Positions 56,592 to 64,000 of a DNA stretch of 64,000 bases are shown one piece after another. The DNA is taken from the NCBI GenBank assembly GCA_000310025.1, contig FN647938.1, positions 877,443-941,442 on the forward strand. The letters run 5' to 3'. A model generated the notes under the pieces. It did not search any database and was not told the origin of the DNA. It saw only the letters and a list, made by a program, of their open reading frames with translations. Numbering within the stretch: the first letter of the stretch is position 1; every line of letters begins with the position of its first letter. The position numbers were made by a program, and so were the translations under genes. Origin of the DNA: Ectocarpus siliculosus (lineage: Eukaryota; Sar; Phaeophyceae; Ectocarpales; Ectocarpaceae).

Positions 56592-59500
56592 ATGACTCCA
56601 GCTCCGTTTACATCGGGGATGATGGGGGTGGTGGCAGTGTTTGGCATGCTGGCACCAGCTGCCGTCGAAGGACACGGCTTCTGCATCGAGCCAATTAGCC
56701 GGCAATACCTGCGATCAAAGGAATTTAATGAGGGGTGAGAGGCACGCAAGCATGATGACCCATGCGCTGCAGCTGTTGCTGTTGTTCTACAGTAGTAGAG
56801 GAGCGACTGCAGCAGTTACACGTACGCGTCATGGGCCTCGTCTAGCCTCTACTTGCTTTGCTGTGTGTGTTTGTTTGGTCGGGGACGTTGCGAAACACAA
56901 CGATCATGGCACACAGCTTTCTTGGCGATAGGATCTTTGCAACCCGGTGTCGCAATTTTTTATGGGTCGTGTCGACAATGGCAGCCGTGCGGATCTCGCA
57001 CGCTGGTGTCTTGAGTATGTGCTCGACCACTGTGTACCAATATGGCGCTTCGGGTGGTACAGCAGCAGCACCAGCAGCATGTTCCAAGAGCATACGCTTT
57101 TTGCGCACCCCCCGCCCGTTCTGTTGAACGGAGCGGTATGTAGATTAGTGTCGTCGGAATCAGAACAAAGATCGAATTGCCACACCTGCGAAAGGTTTTG
57201 AGTAGAGCATCTGCTTGCTGCAGAGTTGATGCTCCTGCCAGCTCCGCCCCGATAATCGTTGCATGATGTTCGAAGAATTTGAAGTGCCGGAGCATACCTT
57301 TGTTCATGGACATGACGGTTTGCTTTGAATCGAGCACCTGGTAATTATTTCAGCATTTCGGCGCGACATGCTGCAATTGAAACGTTCGTTTGTTCGGGCA
57401 CACGCCCGAAGAGCCGTTCTTTTCGTTTTGACATGGGTGATGTGATATTCGTTCCAGTAAAACAAAACCAACAAATGTACACAAGATGTACTCACGATTC
57501 TCTCCTTTGCCTTTACTCCTCCCTCCTCCCGCGCCCCGCCCACGACACACGCAGCGACGAGTACTACGTGGAGAAGTGGGCGGGATCCTTCAACGGAGGA
57601 GGTAATGTGGCGTACCATGCGACTTGGAAGTATTGCCCACTTCGAAATGTATGCACTAAATACAGTAGTAGTTTGGGAAGATATGATGCCGACGAGATGG
57701 ATGTTGGCACACTAGTTTATAGCCAGGTAGGTTTCCAATAGCCCTGCATTCGTCAGTTCGTTAGGCGGACGCCTGCCGGGATACACACATTACATAAGAG
57801 CGTAGCCGGTATACGGCATGCACCACCATTACTCATCTCCCACAAAGACGACTCACAAAGTTCGTACACCGCCGACCATGGGTCGCCGCTTTAGCGTCCA
57901 CCACCCCCCCCCCCGGCATGGAAGGTCCACACGTTCACACTCGCAGCGTCGTTGCTGAATCCTTGCGCTGAATCGTAGGTGCTGACGCGGTCCAGGCCCG
58001 AACAATCGACAACATCGATCCTGACATCCTTGCCGACTACGGTGGCGGCGACGTCTGGATCGTGGGGGCGGCTTGGGACAAGGGGGAGAGGTGCCCGAAC
58101 AACAACTACCTCGAGAGCGACAAGATTGCCGTCGGACACGGCGTGTGCGGGGATCCTCCTCAGGTCAGTGACGCGATCGCTTCCTAGCGAGAGACACGGT
58201 GAATGCACCAAGATTGATGACCTACCCACGACAGTGTGTCGCAAAATGCCTTGGCGCAGCATTGTGATAGCGATTTGAGCATGTGGAATAAGAAAATGAC
58301 ATACTATTCTGTAGACTTTCCACCAGAGTAAGAAGCGCCTTCGATATGTCGCTCACTCAACACCTTTCCTCGAGGGGCGTTCGTTTTGTGTTTTGGTTGT
58401 ACAATGAACTTGACATGTGCACCTTCTTGCTTAGTTCTCAAATCGGCCACACACCGGGCAAACCCCGATGTGGCATATGCCGTATTCACGAACTTTACCG
58501 AAATATTCCCCGACAACACCCATTGCCTGCGGATAAAAAAAAACACAGGGCGGCTTGGACAACCCGAACACGTACAGCACCCCGAACACCCTCTGGCCTC
58601 CCATCTCGACGTACACGTCGGGATCCATCATCGAGCTCAAGGCCGTCATCAACAACAACCACTGGGTGAGTCGGTCCTTCTACACGCCTCCAAGCAAGCC
58701 AGCTGTGCGCCTCGGCCCCCAGGCACACGCCGCTGGAAACAAGAAATGCCGTGATGTGATGAGTCAAGCCCCTAGTCAGGCGTAGGTGTTGTTTGCTTCA
58801 CAGGTGAGGCAAGAACATCATTTCTGAAAATCGTGGAGTGTTGACACATCACACAAGCAGTATTTTGCGAAACTCATTCTTGTATCCGGGCGGTGCGAAA
58901 AGTGTCCGAGGCTACTAATTCAGGAGTTCTACACTAATCACTGTCATCACGGCCCGTACGGCGAAACACGTTTAAATAAATCAAAAGATGATCCCCAGCT
59001 TAGTGCAACAGCAGTCATCTCAGTGAGATTGAACGAGCTTCACGTTTTTTAAATCACATCTTGTGATCCCCGCCCGCCCGCCCCTCCCGTCCCGGAACCA
59101 ACAGGGGCACATCGAGTACTTCCTGTGCGATACCGCTGACATGGGTGAGTCTCGTGCATCAGTCCGTTGCTGGTTGGTCATTTTTTTGGAAGCTGGTCTC
59201 CTTGACCTACGCTGCGCATCATTGCCGTATCATTATTGTTGTCCGCCATACCGACAAGACACGGTTAGCCGACACACGATGTCAGTCATCGTAGGTGCGC
59301 TCGTGAGATCTTACTTCGGTCCCTGTTGAACACGGTAAATTTACGCCAGACATGCAAAGCCACTCCTATCTGAGTCCTTCCCCCCGCCCCAACCTTGGTC
59401 CCCGTCCGAAATTAGACGACCCTGACGGCGTGGTGACCCAGGACTGCTTGAACATGTACCCGCTCGACCGCGACGAGACCGATTGGTGGAACAGCCCCAT

Positions 59501-62500
59501 CGACCCGGACTACCCCGGGCGTTTCTTCGTGAACCCCGAGTGCCGCGGTGAAAATGGAGAGACCGACCAAACAGGACGGCCCATGCTCAACGACGGGGAG
59601 GTTGGCCTGGACAATGTGAGAAACCTGTCCATCTTGGTAGATGTCCTGCTTGTATGTGGCTCGCATATCCAGAGCACGCCAAGCAGCACCATTGCTGCGA
59701 GTGTACTATAACTCAAGAACGCCGTTTCATTGTTCGAGGGGAGGGGGGCCTGGAGGATAGCCCTACTCATCGTGCCGCGTGTGCCAACCCGTTGCGTCCC
59801 CAGGGAAAAACACCTACCGGGGCCCCGGCCAACATTCTCGAACTCACCCCCCGGTGCCCTACCTCTTGACTTTTGCAGGGCTACATCAACGTTGGACGTT
59901 ACCATCTGCCGAACATCCAGTGCGAGCACTGCGTCCTCCAGATGAAATACTGTGAGTACGTACGCGTCCTGGACCTCAACGATACCACCATTTTTGTGTA
60001 GTTTCTGGAACCAGCGGCGTAAATTTCCACGTGTTTCTTGATCCGTATGAACCTTTTCCCCAGCAAACAGTTTGTACTTGGAGTCACTGTGCAGCCCCTT
60101 GTTGACCGTAAGGACTAGAGCTCACCCCAGAGACATCCTTCTACTTTTGCCAGACGCGTACGTCGGGTGCCACCACCCCGGCTACCACGAGTTCGAGCCC
60201 GAGTGGCCGGGAGATTGCGCGCCGGACAAAGAGGATTGGCTGCCGCACAAGAACCCCGGTTGCAGCGACGAAGGCCAGAAGTGGGGCAACGTGTTCTTCG
60301 GCTGCTCCGACATCACTCTGCTGGCCGACGGTGAGATTGATGATCCCTAGTCAACCCGTATTCTACCCGCAGTTGTCATGTGGACAACCTCCCCTTTTTA
60401 CTCCTTGCATCAACAACCAGGCAATTGGGTGAAATACGCATGCAAAAGTAGGACTTACCCTGCTTGTAACGCTCTGTGCGTAGGTCGAACTTTGTAAACA
60501 AGGCGGTTCGAGGGGTCCATCATTCCGGTAGAAACGTGCGCATGCCTCTAAACGTGGATCCACTTTTGTTCCTTTACAGGCGAAACGTCCTCCACGGCTC
60601 CCGCGGCACCCACGCCGGACCCTGAACCTGAACCGACTCCCGAGCCGACACCGGAACCGACTCCCGAATCGACCCCTGAACCTACTCCCGAATCGACTTC
60701 CGAGCCTACTCCCGAATCGACGCCCGAGCCAACCCCCGAACTGACTCCGGAGCCTACTGCTAGGCCAACTCCCGAGTCGACGCCCGAGTCAACCCCCGAA
60801 CCGACGCCTGAGCCTGAGCCCACTGCGGAGCCCGAACAACCAGTTGCTGCTCCTGTGTACGAAATGCCCGTAACCATGCCCGTCGACGAGGGTTACTCGT
60901 ACGTTGGCTGCTTTGCGGACAGCAAGGAAGACCGAGTGTTCGAGTACATGAAGACTTCGTCAACCATGACCACCGCGGTAAGTTTACGCATATCTTTGAA
61001 TGCGCTTTTTGGTGACTCTTTCGTTAGTGTTTGTTCTCTCCCACCCGAGCTCCCTCTTTATTATAGATTTTGATGTCCTGCTTCCTATGCCCCTTGGTAT
61101 TCGCTTTGGACCCGACCAGTAAGTGATAATTGGTTTACATTTTCCCTACCCAGGTGTGCCTCGAGTACTGCTTGGACAGGCGAGCAACCTACATGGCCAC
61201 CCAGTACGGATACGAGTGCTGGTGCAGCGTCGACGCAGAAGTCGAGTACGACCGCCACTCCGATGGCGTGTGCGATCACGCGTGCGGCGGGGATGCAGCC
61301 GACATTTGCGGTGGCTTCGACGCTTTCGGTGAGTGTTTTTTTTTCGTCTCTCGTTGTATGGGGGGAGCATTATCGCCACCTGGGAAGAACATAGCGGGCC
61401 CGCCTATTCTTGCAAGTATCCGGATATAATATACCTGGATGTCTCGGAAAAAGGGGTTTGGCTTCACGGAGATGCGTGAAGACGGTCGTTGAGACGACGC
61501 GGTTTCATGTCGGCGATGATGGCTGTGCTTTCTTAGGAAAGCGTGATGTTGATGAGGCGAGCTGTCGTTTTTTTTGTCCATTGATATGACACATGTATGC
61601 ATACGCATGATGGGCGTCGCCTGAACACGATCTTCACCCCGCCTTCCTGAACCTGCGCCGTGGTATCCAGACCTCTACAAGATCACGGAACCGACGGAAC
61701 CCACGGGCGATGAGTACGTGGGGTGCTTCGCCGACGACCGGGAAGACCGGTTGTTGGGCGACGAGATCAAGTTGCAGCCCGACATGACCCAGGCCGTCTG
61801 CCGCACGTACTGCGAGGAACGCGACGCCTACTTCTACGCCACCCAGGTGGAGTTTTGTGTACCGTCGGATTTTCGTGCTGCTAGTACTCTTGGCGCTTGG
61901 GTTCCTTTTTGCCTTGTTGATTGTGTAAATGCCTTAATTCTATTCGCTTCGTGCTGAATAGTGCCCTTTGCCTCGTTCTGTATGCACCGGTGTTTTATTC
62001 GCTGCGCCCCGTGGCACGCCTCTCTGTGTCCTTCACCTTCACCTTGTGGCTAACCAGTGTGTTGCTCCGTTGCTTTCGATGTCCGCCTCCGGCGCTTGTT
62101 TGTCTTTTGCGTCAACAGTACGGCGACGAGTGCTGGTGCGGAATGTCCAACGACGAGGAGGACTACAAGAGGCACGGGCGAGGATCATGTCTCGCGGGCT
62201 GCTCCGGTGACCCTACGGTTGCGTGCGGTGAGTGAGATCGGAAGATGGGGTGTAGGAAGACCTGGCAACTACAGCGGCACCGTGTGGTACATGCATGCCG
62301 ACGTCGAGACCGGATATGCAGGAAGAGACTTACAGGTGGCGCTCGCCGAGTGATCTCTAACAGTACTTTTGGGCCGGATGTGGTGTTCCCGCGTGAAGTC
62401 CGTGCTTGGTGACAAGTGAGAGCCTTGTAGACATGTCTTACTATCTTCTTGACACTAGTCGTTCCACCCCTTCCTTGCCGTTACCCTTTTGTCCCAGGTG

Positions 62501-63707
62501 GGTTCGATGCGTTCAACTTGTTCAAGTTTGACGGAATCGCCGAACCTATCGCTCCCACACCGGAACCTGTCGCTCCCACACCGGAACCTGTCGCACCCAC
62601 ACCGGAACCTGTAGCACCCACACCGGAACCTGTCGCTCCAACACCGGAACCTGTCGCACCCACACCGGAACCTGTCGCTCCCACACCGGAACCTGTCGCA
62701 CCCACACCGGAACCTGTAGCACCCACACCTGAACCTGTCGCTCCCACACCGGAACCTGTCGCGCCCACACCGGAACCTGTCGCGCCCACACCGGAACCTG
62801 TCGCACCTACACCCGAACCGGTTGTCGCGCCCACACCTACCAAGTAAGTGGGGCCTGCTTTCCGAGCGTCTATTCTCCGGCTTGCTAATGGGTTACATAC
62901 TTGCCAACGACAACTCGCATATCGCACACTCCCAGGTGTTTAGGTGCGTTCTGTTCCGAAATCTTTCTGTAGAGTGTTGCCCCAGGTACGTCTGGTGGCG
63001 TAACAGATGCATGGCATATACGTGGGACACGGTTCATACCTGTCTGGGTGACCAGTTCCCCCAGCTGTTTTCTCAGGTGCGATAGGCTCTTAACTATATA
63101 GTTCGTTCGCCCTTTGTCTCCGCCCTCTCCCCCTAACGATGCCTCCCTACATATTCGCGCCTTTCCCTTGCGCAGCGACTGCATGGTGGTCATCATCGAA
63201 GCCGAAGACCTCCCGGTCAACGGTGACTGGCGCATCGTCCAGGACAATGCCGCCAGCGGCGGGGCTTACATCACCTGGGAGGGGCTGTCTGAGGCCCAAA
63301 ACAACAGCGACCCGGCGGACGGCGACATCATCTCCACCAGCGTGCAGATCCCCACCGCGGGCACCTACTCGTTCAAGTGGGCCATGCGCCAGCCTGACGG
63401 CGTCGAGAGCGACAAGGCCAACGACAGCTGGCTGAACTTCCCGGACGCGGATAGGTTCGGGCCGGCCGGCACCTCCAAGAGCTACGGCACCTTCGTGAAG
63501 GTGTACGGTAACGCCGCGGACGGCGTTTTCAAGTATCAGGGGACCGCCGAGGAGGAGAACGGCGACCACACCCAGATCGCCATCGAGTTTGCCGCGGCCG
63601 GCGAGTACGAGATGGAAATCGGAGGCCGTTCGCACGGCCACCAGATCGACCAGATTGTTTTGTTCGGGGACTCCCTCAAGGTCGACGACGCTGTTGCTGG
63701 CTGCTAG
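56592..63707 (+). CDS. Gene C: secreted LPMO-like protein with two WSC domains and a C-terminal CBM-like domain (14 exons, 905 aa)
   Basis: Exons: 56592-56734, 57555-57601, 57979-58163, 58549-58665, 59105-59144, 59416-59615, 59879-59951, 60154-60330, 60580-60977, 61154-61328, 61671-61846, 62119-62227, 62498-62843, 63176-63707. All are GT-AG with matching phases. The signal peptide (1-27) ends in AAVEG, exposing His28 of [13 protein letters not shown]; the second brace His is about residue 163 (NNNHWG). The LPMO-like domain runs to about 327, a Pro/Glu/Ser/Thr linker to 431, WSC1 432-519 and WSC2 533-628. A PVAPTPE repeat linker (about 635-729) leads to a domain (730-905) with '[13 protein letters not shown]', 'GGAYITWEG', '[11 protein letters not shown]' and '[12 protein letters not shown]', resembling CBM6/35-type folds. 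The intron that splits WSC1 in A and B is absent. The extra binding module suggests a different target or tighter wall anchoring. Confidence 0.88.
60600..60835 (+). repeat. Degenerate Pro/Thr/Glu/Ser coding repeat in gene C exon 9
   Basis: 12- and 24-bp units read as [12 protein letters not shown] and TPEL. The units are more diverged than the perfect array of gene A, so this linker is older or less homogenised. Confidence 0.85.
62545..62835 (+). repeat. 21-bp coding minisatellite in gene C exon 13
   Basis: About 13 copies of a 21-bp unit encode PVAPTPE. Variation is almost wholly synonymous third-position change (gtc gct, gtc gca, gta gca, gtc gcg). It forms the linker between WSC2 and the CBM-like domain, and the exon ends at a gtaagt donor that avoids an in-frame TAA. 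Confidence 0.93.
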
Positions 63708-64000
63708 GAGTGTAAGGTTCAGCGTGATGGGGAGTCCCTGCTCCCGTTGTCGTCACAGGGAGTGAATGGAGGCTTGGTTGCCGGAATGTTTTTGATGCAT
63801 AGCTCTTACTCACTCGCCGGAAATCGATCCGTGGACCAGTCTTTCTTTTCATTGATGTTGTCACCCGGCATGTAGGTGAACTACCGCTGTCGGTCGTGTT
63901 GTGTTAATTCCATTTGCAGTCGTATCGTTCTACTAGTGAGTCAGAAGTCTCGACACCACACATATCGGGAGATTGCGTGAGTTGACTTGACAGACGGACT
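63708..64000. other. 3' flank of gene C
   Basis: No coding sequence is recognised. It presumably includes the gene C 3' UTR. No canonical AATAAA signal is visible. Confidence 0.5.

Noticed and set aside
62481-62927. Minus-strand GSGVGAT repeat ORF
   Set aside because: It is an antisense shadow of the PVAPTPE repeat of gene C exon 13.
63147-63641. Minus-strand 164-codon ORF over the last exon of gene C
   Set aside because: It is a shadow in GC-rich coding sequence; the plus-strand frame has domain motifs and spliced continuity.

Overview
The window looks like nuclear DNA of a brown alga or close stramenopile relative, with an Ectocarpus-like style. Genes are rich in GT-AG introns, secreted WSC-domain proteins are present, CAG and Pro/Thr/Glu minisatellites are common, and LTR and tyrosine-recombinase retroelements are dense. 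No bacterial signals, rRNA or convincing tRNA were seen. The organism is an inference from these features; nothing was searched.

Left third (1-20.3 kb) is a transposon graveyard. Positions 1-5 kb hold mostly unassignable DNA, a broken alanine-rich ORF, a degenerate ~205-bp tandem repeat and a MITE-like foldback (4669-4893). From about 6.15 kb lie two decayed Ty3/gypsy pol relics. One is on the minus strand (about 6.15-8.39 kb). The other is on the plus strand and is split into three blocks (8398-9797, 12788-13398, 19546-20250) by nested insertions. These are a young gag-only LTR element (9798-12787, TSD GAGAG), a young Copia element that lacks its integrase core (13550-19286, TSD GGCTT) lying within a palindrome-rich TIR-like segment, and a 74-bp perfect palindrome with a TCAAC duplication (19930-20003).

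The right two thirds (21.7-63.7 kb) carry a tandem array of three paralogous plus-strand genes, here called A (21666-38746), B (45400-53117) and C (56592-63707). Each has 14 exons that I could join in frame at GT-AG sites. Each encodes a signal peptide, then a mature N-terminal histidine (HGF...), a catalytic domain resembling lytic polysaccharide monooxygenases (AA10/AA15 style, second His in NNNHWG), a Pro/Thr/Glu minisatellite linker and two WSC domains. Gene C alone continues into a second repeat linker and a CBM6/35-like carbohydrate-binding domain. The likely role is secreted, copper-dependent attack on or remodelling of cell-wall polysaccharide, with WSC and CBM modules as anchors. Intron positions are shared almost perfectly, and some introns still align between A and B, so the array arose by tandem duplication.

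Intron 2 of gene A is 7.4 kb because it hosts a 6.5-kb antisense tyrosine-recombinase retroelement (23954-30469) with PAT/Ngaro-type split direct repeats. It has an intact recombinase and a broken CCCH-finger gag, shows no reverse transcriptase, and contains a 1.7-kb hairpin minisatellite. All three young retroelements in the window therefore lack a key enzyme yet have identical or almost identical terminal repeats, which suggests they were mobilised in trans.
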